This document shows positions 1-8,709 of a stretch of 40,999 nt of DNA, one piece after another. The DNA comes from Armatimonadota bacterium. Lineage in GTDB: Bacteria; Sysuimicrobiota; Sysuimicrobiia; Sysuimicrobiales; Humicultoraceae. Every line of letters begins with the position of its first letter. Position 1 is the stretch's first letter. The notes below the pieces were generated by a model. It made no database searches and was not told where the DNA came from. It was given only the letters and a program-made list of their open reading frames with translations. The stretch lies in the NCBI GenBank assembly GCA_031459715.1, contig JAVKIA010000022.1, positions 1 through 40,999 of the forward strand. The letters run 5' to 3'. The position numbers and the translations under genes were made by a program.

Positions 1-1
1 C

Positions 2-97
2 GAGATCTTCCTCTCGCGCATGGTCATGTGCCGCCGGGCGGCGGAGTTCCTGGGGTGCTCCTTCAAGCTGCAGATCAACGGGGTGAAGCTCCTCTAG
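2..97 (+). CDS. C-terminal end of an unrecognised protein (partial)
   Basis: An open frame enters from the left edge and stops with TAG at 95-97, giving 31 residues (beginning EIFLSRMVMC and ending NGVKLL). Composition and GC-rich third positions look coding. The frame stops 14 bases before the ATG of the next gene. The tail is too short to assign to a family, and I do not recognise it. The upstream sequence would decide. Confidence 0.4.
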   Translation, partial: EIFLSRMVMCRRAAEFLGCSFKLQINGVKLL

Positions 98-111
98 CGT
101 CTGTCATCACC

Positions 112-3100
112 ATGGCCACGGTCGACCCCGGGACGATCCGCTGCCCCCGCTGCGGGATGGAGAACCCGCCGCAGGCGCAGTTCTGCATGCATTGCGGCTC
201 CCCCCTGGTGCAGCGGTGTCACCTCTGCGGTGCGCCCAACTCTCTGGAGGCCCACTTCTGCCTGCGCTGCGGCGCGCCCCTGCGCGGAGAGCAGGCTCCG
301 GAGCGGCGTGTGGTCAGCGTGCTCTTCGCCGACCTGGTGGGTTCCACGTCGCTGGTGGGGCGCCTCGACCCCGAGACGATGCGCCGCCTGATTGGTGAGT
401 ACTTCGCCGCCATGCGGGAGGAGATCCAGCGGCACGGCGGGACCGTGGAGAAGTTCATCGGCGATGCGGTCATGGCCGTCTTCGGCGTGCCCGCCGCCCA
501 CGAGGACGACCCAGAGCGCGCCGTGCGCGCCGCGCTGGCCATGCAGCACCGGATGCCCGCACTGAACGCCGCGCTGGGAGCCGACCTGCACATCCGCATC
601 GGCATCGGCACAGGCGAGGTGGTAGCCGACCCGCGGGCGAGGGAGGGCGGGGAGTTCATGGTCACCGGAGACGCGGTTAACCTGGCCGCCCGGCTGCAGC
701 AGCACGCCCCCACGGACGGCATCGTGGTGGACGACCGCACCCGCCGGGCCACCCGCCTGGTCCTGCGCTACCTCCCCCTGGCGCCGGCCAGTGGGGAGAT
801 GGCCGGGCAGGCCCGCTGGCAGGTGGCCGGGGTGGCGGAGCGCCACGAGGACAAAGGGCTTCGTGCGCCCCTGGTAGGCCGGGACGACGAGATGCAGTTC
901 CTCCTGGCCCTCTACCGGCGGGTGGTGGACGGGCGGCGGCACCACCTGGTGACCATCATCGGCAGTGCCGGGGTGGGGAAGACCAGGTTGGTGGAGGAGG
1001 TGCTGGCCGCGCTGGCGGACGGCGCCGATCCGCCCCACGTGCTCCGCGGTCGTTGCCCGGCGTACGGCGAAGGCCTGACCTACTGGCCGCTGGCCGAGAT
1101 GCTCAAGCAGGAGTGCGGCATCAAGGACAGCGATCCCGCCACCGTGGCCGCGGATAAGCTGCGGGCGTGCGTGACGCACCTCTTGATCCCGCTGCTGGGC
1201 GCGGAGGAGAGCGCACGCCTAGCCGCTGACCTGGCGGCAATCCTGGGGGTGGCGGCGCGGGATGGTGCAGGCCTGCGGGAGGAACAGCACCGCGGGCGCA
1301 AGCTGGCAGAGGAAGGTCTTGCCGCCGTCGCGCGGGAGGGACGGGGAGCGGCCGACCGGCCCAGTGGGGATGCCGTGCTGCGGGCGTTCCGCAGCTTCCT
1401 GCTGGCCAGGGCGCGGGAACGCCCGCTGTTAGTGGTCTTCGAAGATCTGCACTGGGCGGAGGAGAGCCTGCTGCGCCTGGTGGAGCACCTGGCCCTGCGC
1501 GGCGTGGAGGCGCCGGTGCTGACGCTCTGCCTGGCCCGGCCGGAGCTGCTGGAACGCCACCCGGACTGGGGTGGCCGCATCCGCAACTACACGGCTCTGG
1601 CGCTACCTCCCCTGCCCAGGGAGGAGGGCCGGCGCCTGGTCGGCGCGTTGCTGCGGGGGGAAGCTGTTCCCCCCGAAGTGCGCGACGCCATCGCGGCCAA
1701 GGCCGAAGGCAACCCGCTCTTCATCGAGGAGATCCTTCGCATGCTCATCGACGGCGGCAGCCTGGTCCGCGGAGAGCGCGGCTGGCGCCTGGCCTCCCCC
1801 GCTGTGGAGATACGCATTCCCGAGACCATCCACAGCATTCTGGCCGCCCGTCTGGACCTGCTGCCTTCCCTGGAGCGCCGCGTCACCCAGGACGCCGCGG
1901 TGATGGGCCGCGTCTTCTGGCTGGGGGCGCTGCTGGCGACCGGCGGCCTGAACGCGGCGGAAGCGGTGGCGGCGCTGGAGCGGTTGCAGGAGCGGCAGCT
2001 GGTGGAGGAGCGCGTACCCTCCTCCCTGGCCGGGGAGCGAGAGTTCGCCTTCAAGCACGCCCTGGTCCGGGAGGCGGCCTACTCCACTCTGCCCAAGGCG
2101 GCCCGCAGCTACAGGCACCTGCGCTTTGCCCGCTGGCTGCAGGGCAACGCCACCCAGAGTGCCGACAAGTTCCTGGAGGTCCTGGCCTACCACTACGAGC
2201 AGGCCTGGCGCTATCGCTTCGAGACCGGCGACAAAGCCGCAGACCTGGCGCGGCAGGCCATTGCTGCCCTGCGCGCGGCGGGGGCCCGCGCCCTCAGCCT
2301 GCGCACCTTGCCCGAGGCGCGTCGCCTGCACGAGCGGGCACTGGCCGTGCTGCGCAACTCTGGCCTGGAGGAGGACGTGGTACTGCTTCTGGAGCTCCTC
2401 ACCGGCCGCAGCGAGGTGGTCAAGTGGATGAGCCAGCCCGCGGTGCTGCTGGAGGACACGGAGACGGTGTTGCGGGTGGCACCCACCATCGGCCGGGATG
2501 ACCTCCTTGCCCGCGCCTGGCTCAACCGCGCCTTCGCCGAGTACCTGTACGAGCGGCTGGATGCCTCTGAGGAGGCCCTGGGCCGTGCCCTACAGCTGTT
2601 CGCCGGCCTGGGCGACCGGCAGGGGGAGGCGGAGGCGCTGGAGGTGCTGGGCCGGATCACCCAAGGGCTGCGGGGGACGCTGAGCAAGGCGCACGTGGCC
2701 TACCGCAAGGCCATGGCGCTGTACCGCCAGTTGCAGGACGGCCAGGGCCTGGCGCGCACCATGGCCCACCTGGGTCGCAGCCTGCTGGACGGGGGTGATC
2801 TTGAGGAGGCCGGCCGCGTCCTGGCCGAGGGACTGGCCCTGGCACGACAGCACCACGAGCGCATCAGCGAGGCCAAGTGCCTGATGGGCCTGGGGGTGCT
2901 GGCGCATCTTGTGGGCGATTCCCCCACAGCCATCAAGCGGCACGAGGAGACCATCGACCTGGTCCAGGAGCTGGGCGATGCGGTGGGCGCAGCCGCAGTG
3001 CGCCGTCACCTGGGGATGCACTACCTGCGGCACCGGCGGGCGGATGAGGCGGAGCGGGAGATGCGCGCCGCCTACGCCCTCTACCGCGAGCACGCAGCCG

Positions 3101-3504
3101 ACGAGCCGGCTTTCATCCTGCGGGGTCTGGCCGAGGTCCTGCTGGCCAGGGGGGACCTCCTGGCCGCTGCCGACCATGCGGAGCGGGCTCTGGCCGGTAT
3201 CGCACCCGAGGATCCCGTGGGCCTGGCCACATACGGTGCCACCCTTGGCAAGGTCCGGGCGGCCCAGGGAAGGGGGGAGGAGGCGGAGGCGCTCTTCCGA
3301 CGCAGCCTGGAGCTGCTGGAGAAGAGCGAGTACCGCGTAGATCTGGCCCTCACCCTGTACAAGTACGGCGAGGCGCTGCGGCTGCTGGGCCGGGAGGCGG
3401 AGGGCCGACAGGTCTTGCAGCGGGCGCGGCAGCTCTTCGCCCAGATGGGGGCCACCGGGTTTGCCCGGGAGATCGGCGCGCTGCTGCCGGTGGTGACCGC
3501 GTGA
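112..3504 (+). CDS. Zinc-ribbon / class III nucleotide cyclase / AAA ATPase / TPR regulatory protein
   Basis: A 1130-residue multidomain signalling protein. Two CxxC zinc ribbons come first (Cys11/14/25/28 and Cys36/39/50/53). A class III adenylate/guanylate cyclase domain follows, about residues 64-240. Its metal-binding aspartates are in FADLVGST (D74) and KFIGDAV (D118), with a substrate lysine candidate K114 and the transition-state pair N190 and R194 in NLAAR. Next is an AAA/STAND-type ATPase with Walker A GSAGVGKT (284-291) and a Walker B-like VVFEDLHW. The remainder, from about residue 700, is helical TPR repeats. I chose the ATG at 112 because the longer frame from 28 lacks family similarity and overlaps the preceding gene. 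Proteins of this layout are usually annotated as cyclase/ATPase regulators of unknown input. A decayed paralogue lies at 38301-39835. The stop overlaps the next start (GTGA). Confidence 0.9.
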   Translation: MATVDPGTIRCPRCGMENPPQAQFCMHCGSPLVQRCHLCGAPNSLEAHFCLRCGAPLRGEQAPERRVVSVLFADLVGSTSLVGRLDPETMRRLIGEYFAAMREEIQRHGGTVEKFIGDAVMAVFGVPAAHEDDPERAVRAALAMQHRMPALNAALGADLHIRIGIGTGEVVADPRAREGGEFMVTGDAVNLAARLQQHAPTDGIVVDDRTRRATRLVLRYLPLAPASGEMAGQARWQVAGVAERHEDKGLRAPLVGRDDEMQFLLALYRRVVDGRRHHLVTIIGSAGVGKTRLVEEVLAALADGADPPHVLRGRCPAYGEGLTYWPLAEMLKQECGIKDSDPATVAADKLRACVTHLLIPLLGAEESARLAADLAAILGVAARDGAGLREEQHRGRKLAEEGLAAVAREGRGAADRPSGDAVLRAFRSFLLARARERPLLVVFEDLHWAEESLLRLVEHLALRGVEAPVLTLCLARPELLERHPDWGGRIRNYTALALPPLPREEGRRLVGALLRGEAVPPEVRDAIAAKAEGNPLFIEEILRMLIDGGSLVRGERGWRLASPAVEIRIPETIHSILAARLDLLPSLERRVTQDAAVMGRVFWLGALLATGGLNAAEAVAALERLQERQLVEERVPSSLAGEREFAFKHALVREAAYSTLPKAARSYRHLRFARWLQGNATQSADKFLEVLAYHYEQAWRYRFETGDKAADLARQAIAALRAAGARALSLRTLPEARRLHERALAVLRNSGLEEDVVLLLELLTGRSEVVKWMSQPAVLLEDTETVLRVAPTIGRDDLLARAWLNRAFAEYLYERLDASEEALGRALQLFAGLGDRQGEAEALEVLGRITQGLRGTLSKAHVAYRKAMALYRQLQDGQGLARTMAHLGRSLLDGGDLEEAGRVLAEGLALARQHHERISEAKCLMGLGVLAHLVGDSPTAIKRHEETIDLVQELGDAVGAAAVRRHLGMHYLRHRRADEAEREMRAAYALYREHAADEPAFILRGLAEVLLARGDLLAAADHAERALAGIAPEDPVGLATYGATLGKVRAAQGRGEEAEALFRRSLELLEKSEYRVDLALTLYKYGEALRLLGREAEGRQVLQRARQLFAQMGATGFAREIGALLPVVTA

Positions 3505-4271
3505 ACGTGGGCCGGGTGCTGGTGGTCATCCCCCTGTTCAACGAGGAAGGGACGCTGGCACAGGTGCTGGCCGAGGTCCGCCGGGCCGTGCCGGACGCGG
3601 ACATCCTGGTGGTGAACGATGGCTCCACCGACCGCTCCGCTGCCATCCTGGCAGAGGCGCAGGCGCAGGATCCGGCGCTGGCGGTGATCACGCACCGGGA
3701 GAACAAGGGGTACGGGCAGTCCCTGATCGACGGCTTCGCCTACGCCCTGGCCCGGGGCTACGACGCGGTGGTGACCATCGACTGCGACGCGCAGCACGAG
3801 CCGCGACAGATCCCGCAGCTCCTGGCGGCACTGGCGGGTGCGGACATAGTCTCCGGCAGCCGCTACCTCGACCCCGGGCAGGGCGGGGACCCGCCCCCCG
3901 CGGATCGCCTGGCCATCAACAGGGAGACCACCGTCCGGCTGCGGGAGTTGACGGGCTACCCGCTGACCGACGCCTGGTGCGGGTTCAAAGCCTACCGTGT
4001 CTCGGCCCTGCGCCGCCTGCGCCTGAGCGAGCCGGGGTACGGGATGCCCCTGCAGGTGTGGATTCAGGCGGCCCGGCACGGCCTGCGGGTCGCCGAGGTG
4101 GCGGTGCCGCGCATCTACAAGAACCCGCAGCGCCGCTTCTGGGGCGGGCTGGACGACGCCGCAGCTAGACGCCGCTACTACCAGGAGGTGCTGGAGCGGG
4201 AGCTGCGGGAGGGCGGCCCGGTCCGGGTGGCGTGCCGGGGTAGCGAGCGCGGGCGGGCAGGAGGGGGGTAG
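3501..4271 (+). CDS. Family 2 glycosyltransferase, dolichyl/polyprenyl-phosphate sugar synthase-like
   Basis: A 256-residue GT-A fold enzyme starting with GTG and overlapping the upstream stop by 4 bases. The N-terminus shows the nucleotide-binding pattern VVIPLFNEEGT and VVNDGSTDRS. The metal-binding acidic motif DCDAQHEP follows near residue 95, with the acceptor-loop WCGFKAYR later. There is no hydrophobic membrane tail, so it resembles the soluble DPM1 type that transfers a sugar from an NDP-sugar to a lipid phosphate. It sits directly before a BshB1-like deacetylase and a BshC-like gene. It might therefore make the glycoside precursor of that thiol, although the known enzyme for that step, BshA, is a GT4 enzyme. 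Sugar and acceptor cannot be read from the sequence. Confidence 0.85.
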   Translation: MNVGRVLVVIPLFNEEGTLAQVLAEVRRAVPDADILVVNDGSTDRSAAILAEAQAQDPALAVITHRENKGYGQSLIDGFAYALARGYDAVVTIDCDAQHEPRQIPQLLAALAGADIVSGSRYLDPGQGGDPPPADRLAINRETTVRLRELTGYPLTDAWCGFKAYRVSALRRLRLSEPGYGMPLQVWIQAARHGLRVAEVAVPRIYKNPQRRFWGGLDDAAARRRYYQEVLERELREGGPVRVACRGSERGRAGGG

Positions 4272-4278
4272 TCAGACG

Positions 4279-4962
4279 GTGGCCCGCATTCTGGCGGTCG
4301 GGGCCCACCCCGACGACGTGGAGATCGGCATGGGAGGGACCATTCTGGCCCTGCGGGCCCAGGGGCACGAGGTGGTGCTCTGCGACCTGACCAACGGTGA
4401 GCCCACGCCGCAGGGGACACCGGAGCGGCGCGCCGCCGAGGCAGCGGAGGCGGCCCGCCTCCTGGGGGTGAGCCGGCGGATCACCCTCCCTCTGCCCAAC
4501 CGCATGCTGGCGGACAGCGTAGAGAACCGCATGCGCCTGGCCGGGGTGATCCGCGAGGTGCGACCCGACTTCTTCTTCATCCCCTACTGGGTGGATGCCC
4601 ACCCCGACCACGTGGCCGCATGCACGCTGGCGGAGGCCGCCCGCTTCTACGCCAAGCTCACCAAGACTGAGATCCCCGGCGAACCCTTCTACCCGCCGCG
4701 GGTCTTTCACTTCTTCTCCACGCACTACGACCTGCACATCAAGCCCACATTCCTCTTCGACATCAGCGACCACTTCCAGGGCAAGCTGGCCGCCGTTGCC
4801 GCCTACACCTCCCAGTTCGCCGATGAGCGGGGCGAGATGCGCATCCTGCAGTACTTGAGAACCGTCAACACTTACTGGGGCTACCTGATCAACCGGCCGC
4901 AGGCGGAGGCCTTCGTCTGCCGGGAGGAGCTGGGGCTGCGCAGCCTGGACGGGGTGCTCTAG
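4279..4962 (+). CDS. bshB1: PIG-L family N-acetylglucosaminyl deacetylase, BshB1-like
   Basis: A 227-residue zinc-dependent deacetylase of the PIG-L/LmbE family. The zinc motif AHPDDVE starts at residue 9, and the second histidine motif, DAHPDH, is near residue 111. Length (about 235 in the family) and the C-terminal half (SQFADERG, then TYWGYLI) fit BshB1, which deacetylates GlcNAc-malate to GlcN-malate in bacillithiol synthesis. The start is GTG at 4279, preceded by a strong purine-rich AGGAGGGG about 10 bases upstream. The next gene is BshC-like, which supports the assignment. bshA is not in the window, and the neighbouring glycosyltransferase is GT2. A mycothiol- or inositol-type deacetylase is the alternative, but it is less likely next to a BshC homologue. 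Confidence 0.82.
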   Translation: MARILAVGAHPDDVEIGMGGTILALRAQGHEVVLCDLTNGEPTPQGTPERRAAEAAEAARLLGVSRRITLPLPNRMLADSVENRMRLAGVIREVRPDFFFIPYWVDAHPDHVAACTLAEAARFYAKLTKTEIPGEPFYPPRVFHFFSTHYDLHIKPTFLFDISDHFQGKLAAVAAYTSQFADERGEMRILQYLRTVNTYWGYLINRPQAEAFVCREELGLRSLDGVL

Positions 4963-4971
4963 GAAGCTGCC

Positions 4972-6522
4972 GTGATCGACGTTCCCCTGGAGATCCCCGA
5001 GCGCTCCGGCGAGGTGGTCCTGGTTCCCCCCGCTGCAGACCTGGTGGAGGTGGCGCGGGAGAACAGGGACCGCCTGGGGATGGAGGAGCTCCTCCTGGGG
5101 GGGACGCCGTTGCAGGAGTTGCGGCGGCAGGCGCGCCAAGAGGTCCTGGCGCTGGGCCGGGCGTACAGCGCAGCTCTGGGCGCCGGGCCCGTTCCCGAGG
5201 GGGAGCTGCTGCTGGCAACCGGCCACCAGCCCGTCTTTCCCCACCCCGGCATCTGGGTGAAGTACCTGCTGCTGGACCGTCTGGCCGCGCGCGGGCACAC
5301 CGGGCTGGCGGTGGTGGTGGACAGCGACGCCATGGAGCAGGTTGGGGTGGATGTTCCCTCGCGCCATGCTTCCTTCCTGGAGCGCCGGCGGGAGGTGTTG
5401 CGCACCGCCGCTCCGGAGGAGCCGTACGAGGGGCAGGCGGCGCCTGGCGGGGCGGAGTGGTCCGACTTTCTGCAACGGATCGACCGGCACGTGCGCTCCC
5501 TGGAGTCCGAGGCGGTGCGACGTCCCTGGGAGGCGTTCCGCGCCCTCCCGCCACCCGCCGCCCGGGACTATCCTGCCTTCGTCACGGCACTGCGCCGACG
5601 CTACGAGGGACCGCGCCGCTACCTGGACGTGCCACTGTCTGCCGCCTGCGAGAGCGTGGCCTTCCGCGCCTTCTTCCTGCACATCGCCGCAGGGGCCGCT
5701 CGTTTTCTGGAGGTCCACAACGCCCACCTGCAGGCCTACCGGGGACGGCAGCGTATCCGCACTGAGGCGCAGCCCTTCCCCGACCTGCAGCGGGAGGGGG
5801 AGCTTATCGAGCTGCCTTTCTGGACTCTGGCCGGCGGAAGGCGGCGCCGCCTCTTCCTGGACGGACGACGCCGCGCGCTGCGGGTAGCCGGCGGGGAGAG
5901 GGAAGGAGAATGGTCCTTCCCCAACCACCCCGCCGATCCGCGCTTTGCCCACCTGCGGCTGCGCCCGCGGGCTCTCACCCTGACGGCGTTCCTCCGCCTG
6001 CTGGTGGTGGATCTCTTCATCCACGGCATCAGCGGCGGCCGCTATGACCGGGTGACCGACGCGGTGATCGCCGACTTCTTTGGCATTGCTCCGCCGCACT
6101 ACGCTGTGGCCTCGGCCACCCTGCACCTGCCTCTGGGCCAGGCGGCCAACCCGGAGGCCACGCGGCGCTCCCTGCAGCGCCTGCTCCTGCAGGCCCGCCA
6201 CAATCCCGAGCGCCTGCTTACCGCGCCCACAGCCCGGCAAGAAGCGCTTGTCGCCCAGAAGTGGGAGCTGATCCGTCGGCTGGAGGCACCGGGGCTCACC
6301 CGGCGGGAGCGGCGCGCCGCCACGCAGAGCATCCGCGCCCTCAACGCGCAGCTCTGCGCCGCCCTGGCTGACCGCATCGCCGCGTGGGAGGAGGCCCTGC
6401 GAACCATGGAGCAGCACAGCGCTCCCTCCGACGCGGCGACCTACCGGGGATATCCCTACTTCCTCTACGAGCGAGAGCAGGTCGAGGCACTGGTCACCAG
6501 GATGCTGGAAGGGGGTGCCTGA
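4972..6522 (+). CDS. bshC: BshC-like putative cysteine ligase (bacillithiol-type thiol biosynthesis)
   Basis: A 516-residue protein, close to the roughly 540 of BshC (PF10079). The N-terminal half contains the family's nucleotide-fold segment, here LLATGHQPVFPHPGIWVKY (about residues 81-99) followed by VVVDSDAM. Typical Bacillus BshC has TGQQ at the first site, so this is a divergent member with TGHQ. The C-terminal half is long charged helix, as in the coiled coil of BshC. BshC is thought to attach cysteine to GlcN-malate. The start is GTG at 4972, nine bases after the deacetylase stop, so the two are co-transcribed. I am fairly sure of the family. Whether the product is bacillithiol itself or a relative is inferred. 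Confidence 0.7.
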   Translation: MIDVPLEIPERSGEVVLVPPAADLVEVARENRDRLGMEELLLGGTPLQELRRQARQEVLALGRAYSAALGAGPVPEGELLLATGHQPVFPHPGIWVKYLLLDRLAARGHTGLAVVVDSDAMEQVGVDVPSRHASFLERRREVLRTAAPEEPYEGQAAPGGAEWSDFLQRIDRHVRSLESEAVRRPWEAFRALPPPAARDYPAFVTALRRRYEGPRRYLDVPLSAACESVAFRAFFLHIAAGAARFLEVHNAHLQAYRGRQRIRTEAQPFPDLQREGELIELPFWTLAGGRRRRLFLDGRRRALRVAGGEREGEWSFPNHPADPRFAHLRLRPRALTLTAFLRLLVVDLFIHGISGGRYDRVTDAVIADFFGIAPPHYAVASATLHLPLGQAANPEATRRSLQRLLLQARHNPERLLTAPTARQEALVAQKWELIRRLEAPGLTRRERRAATQSIRALNAQLCAALADRIAAWEEALRTMEQHSAPSDAATYRGYPYFLYEREQVEALVTRMLEGGA

Positions 6523-6988
6523 TGTGAAGGAAGGTCAACCGGCTCCCGACTTCGCTCTGCCCGACGCCGCCGGGCGCACGGTCCGCCTGCGCGACTTTCG
6601 CGGGCAGACCGTCGTTCTCTACTTCTATCCCCGGGACGAGACTCCCGGATGCACGACGGAGGCCTGCGGCTTCCGCGACGACCACGCGGCCTTCACCGGC
6701 CGCGGGGCGGTGGTCATCGGTGTCAGCCCCGATGACCCTGCGGCGCACGCCCGCTTCGCCCGGAAGCACAACCTTCCCTTCATCCTCCTGGCCGACCAGG
6801 AGCACACCGCGGCCAGGGCCTACGGCGTCTGGAAGGAGAAGCGGCGCTACGGCCGCACCTTCTGGGGTGTGGAGCGGACCACATTCCTCATCGACCCGCA
6901 GGGGCGGATTGCCCGGATCTTCCGCAACGTGCGCCCTGCGGGGCACAGCCGCCAGGTGCTGGCCGCTCTGGATGCACAGGCGCAATGA
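6515..6988 (+). CDS. bcp: Thioredoxin-dependent peroxiredoxin, BCP/PrxQ type
   Basis: A 157-residue peroxiredoxin with the AhpC/TSA fold. The peroxidatic cysteine is Cys46 in DETPGCTTEAC. The likely resolving cysteine is Cys51, five residues later, which is the atypical 2-Cys PrxQ pattern. It reduces hydrogen peroxide and alkyl hydroperoxides in the cytoplasm with thioredoxin or a similar thiol. GTG at 6515 overlaps the end of the BshC-like gene by 8 bases; an in-frame GTG at 6524 is possible. The overlap suggests translational coupling, and placing a peroxidase after low-molecular-weight thiol genes makes sense as a redox-defence operon. No signal peptide is present. Confidence 0.92.
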   Translation: MPDVKEGQPAPDFALPDAAGRTVRLRDFRGQTVVLYFYPRDETPGCTTEACGFRDDHAAFTGRGAVVIGVSPDDPAAHARFARKHNLPFILLADQEHTAARAYGVWKEKRRYGRTFWGVERTTFLIDPQGRIARIFRNVRPAGHSRQVLAALDAQAQ

Positions 6989-7054
6989 CGGTGAGACGGG
7001 CGGAAAGCGGAAAAAGGAAGTCCGCACTGCTGGGTGGAACCTAAGGACGGCCGC

Positions 7055-7975
7055 ATGTCCAGGGTACCGATCGTCGTCTTGCTGCTGTGCGGGCTCGTCC
7101 TCCTGGCCGCCTGTCAGCCCACCGTGGGCCTCTCCCCGCGCATCGCACCGCTGCCGGAAGTCCCGCTGCAGGGTGCACCTATCGTAGCCGACGAGCAGGG
7201 GCGGTCCCTCGTCCCTGCGGCGGCGCAGGGCCGCGTGGTCTACGAGCGCGTCTGCGCCCAGTGCCACGGAGTGGAAGGGCGGGGGGACGGGCCGCTGGCC
7301 GCCTTCCTCAAGGCACCCCAGAAGAACCCCTTCACCGACACCATGCGGCTGCTAGGATTGGACGTGAAGGGCGAGGACCTGCCGTCGCGGCCGGCCAACT
7401 TCCACAACCAGGTGCAGATGCGTCTGAACAGCCCCACCAACATGTACGAAGTGGTCACCCTGGGCCGTCCCCACACCGCCATGCCGGCCTTCGGTCCCAA
7501 GCCGGCATATGGCGCCAACGACGGCATCCCGGGGCCGCGGTTCCTCGGGGAGACAGAGCGGTGGAACGTGGTGTTCTACGAGTGGACCTTCGCCACCTCG
7601 CCCGAGTCCATCGCCCGCGGCCGGCAGCTCTTCCAGGAACGCGAATTTCCGGTGAGCATTCCCGGCCTGGGCAGGGTGCGCGCCACCTGTGCCTCCTGCC
7701 ACGGCGCGGACGGAGACGGGCGGGGCGGCGCGTACAGCCAGGTCATGGCCCGCCGCACCTGGGGCTGGCGCCTGGGACGGGGCCCGGGGATTTTCCGCGA
7801 CCGGGACTTCATGGTGAAGCGCAAGCCCAGCGAGCTCTTCGCCTGGATCTACGACGGGATCGGGCTGATGCCGCCCTACAAGCAGTTCCTCACCGTGGAG
7901 GAGATCTGGTCGCTGGTGGACTACATCTGGACCTTTGTCTACACCTACACGCCGCCGCGGGGCCAGCAGCCGTGA
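7055..7975 (+). CDS. Diheme cytochrome c lipoprotein
   Basis: A 306-residue exported electron carrier. Residues 1-20 are a lipoprotein signal ending in the lipobox LAAC (Cys20), so the protein is anchored to the outer face of the membrane. Two class I haem c sites follow: CAQCH at 67-71 and CASCH at 211-215. Methionines in TAMPAFG (142) and GLMPPYK are likely axial ligands. The upstream GTG at 7034 is in frame, but ATG at 7055 places the signal peptide correctly. It is the first gene of a Rieske/cytochrome b operon and most likely accepts electrons from the Rieske cluster, in the position of cytochrome c1, although it is unlike c1 in sequence. Its partner oxidase is not in the window. Confidence 0.9.
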   Translation: MSRVPIVVLLLCGLVLLAACQPTVGLSPRIAPLPEVPLQGAPIVADEQGRSLVPAAAQGRVVYERVCAQCHGVEGRGDGPLAAFLKAPQKNPFTDTMRLLGLDVKGEDLPSRPANFHNQVQMRLNSPTNMYEVVTLGRPHTAMPAFGPKPAYGANDGIPGPRFLGETERWNVVFYEWTFATSPESIARGRQLFQEREFPVSIPGLGRVRATCASCHGADGDGRGGAYSQVMARRTWGWRLGRGPGIFRDRDFMVKRKPSELFAWIYDGIGLMPPYKQFLTVEEIWSLVDYIWTFVYTYTPPRGQQP

Positions 7976-8039
7976 ACTCCCGCAGGGCCGTTGGCGCCGG
8001 CCGCGGTAGACAGGTCCCCGCCGCACCCGGGTGGTGAGC

Positions 8040-8708
8040 ATGGGAACCCAGGAGCATCTGCAGCGTCGGAGGTTTCTCCGCCTTGTTACCGGGGTGCCGG
8101 TCCTTGGGGCCGCGCTGTCCTTCCTCTCGCCGCTGCTGCGGCTGCTCAAACCCAACGACCGCCCCTTCGAAGTGTTCTACAATCCCACGCGGCGGGACAT
8201 CCCCCTGGGCGAGGTGACCGTTGCAGCCAGCCTGCGCGAGGTGGCCCGCCCCTGGGACTTCAAGTACTTCGTCTTCACCCAAAAGTACCCGCAGTACACC
8301 CCCACCGGGCTGCGCCAGGCCAGCGTGCCCGCCGTGGTGCTGCGCCTGCCGCAAAAGATCCGCCTGCCCTGGGATTGGGCCGGCCAGATCGGCAAGCCTC
8401 AGCTGGTGGGGCGGGAGAGCGACATCATCATCTTTTCCCGCATCTGCCCCCACCTGGGATGCATCTTTAACTTCGTCCCCAACTGGCAGGAGGTCACCGC
8501 AGGCTACGGCGGCTACGTGCCGCCGCCGCCGCGGCGGCATGCGCTCATCGCCTGCCCCTGCCACCTTTCCATCTTCGACCCGGCAGACCCGCAGCAGCCG
8601 GGACGCGTCCTCTCCGGGCCAGCTCCCCGCCCTCCGCGGACCTTCCTCTACGAGATTCGCGGTGAGCAGATTGTGGCCACGGACGTGGAACCGGGAGGCA
8701 TCGCCTGA
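8040..8708 (+). CDS. Rieske [2Fe-2S] protein of a cytochrome bc-type complex
   Basis: A 222-residue Rieske protein. The N-terminus carries a twin-arginine motif, RRRFLR (9-14), before a hydrophobic segment that would remain as the membrane anchor. The cluster boxes are CPHLGC (Cys136, His138, Cys141) and CPCHLS (Cys172, Cys174, His175). The usual glycine after the last histidine is leucine, which may tune the potential. I chose ATG at 8040 over the GTGs at 8031 and 8034 because GGTGGTGAG just upstream serves as the ribosome site. The domain between anchor and box I is unusually long. The gene sits between the cytochrome c and the first cytochrome b, one base before the latter. Two tatA genes and tatC at 15.4-17.3 kb could export it. 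Confidence 0.92.
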   Translation: MGTQEHLQRRRFLRLVTGVPVLGAALSFLSPLLRLLKPNDRPFEVFYNPTRRDIPLGEVTVAASLREVARPWDFKYFVFTQKYPQYTPTGLRQASVPAVVLRLPQKIRLPWDWAGQIGKPQLVGRESDIIIFSRICPHLGCIFNFVPNWQEVTAGYGGYVPPPPRRHALIACPCHLSIFDPADPQQPGRVLSGPAPRPPRTFLYEIRGEQIVATDVEPGGIA

Positions 8709-8709
8709 G

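Noticed and set aside
3501-4271. Calling this glycosyltransferase BshA because of its neighbours
   Set aside because: BshA is a GT4 (GT-B fold) enzyme. This protein has the GT2/GT-A pattern with a DCD motif.
4165-6417. A 750-residue frame on the - strand
   Set aside because: Antisense to the BshB1- and BshC-like genes; no motif, and its composition fits a shadow.
8221-8709. N-terminal extension of the first cytochrome b frame
   Set aside because: It overlaps the Rieske gene in another frame and looks unlike any cytochrome b. ATG at 8710 is the natural start.
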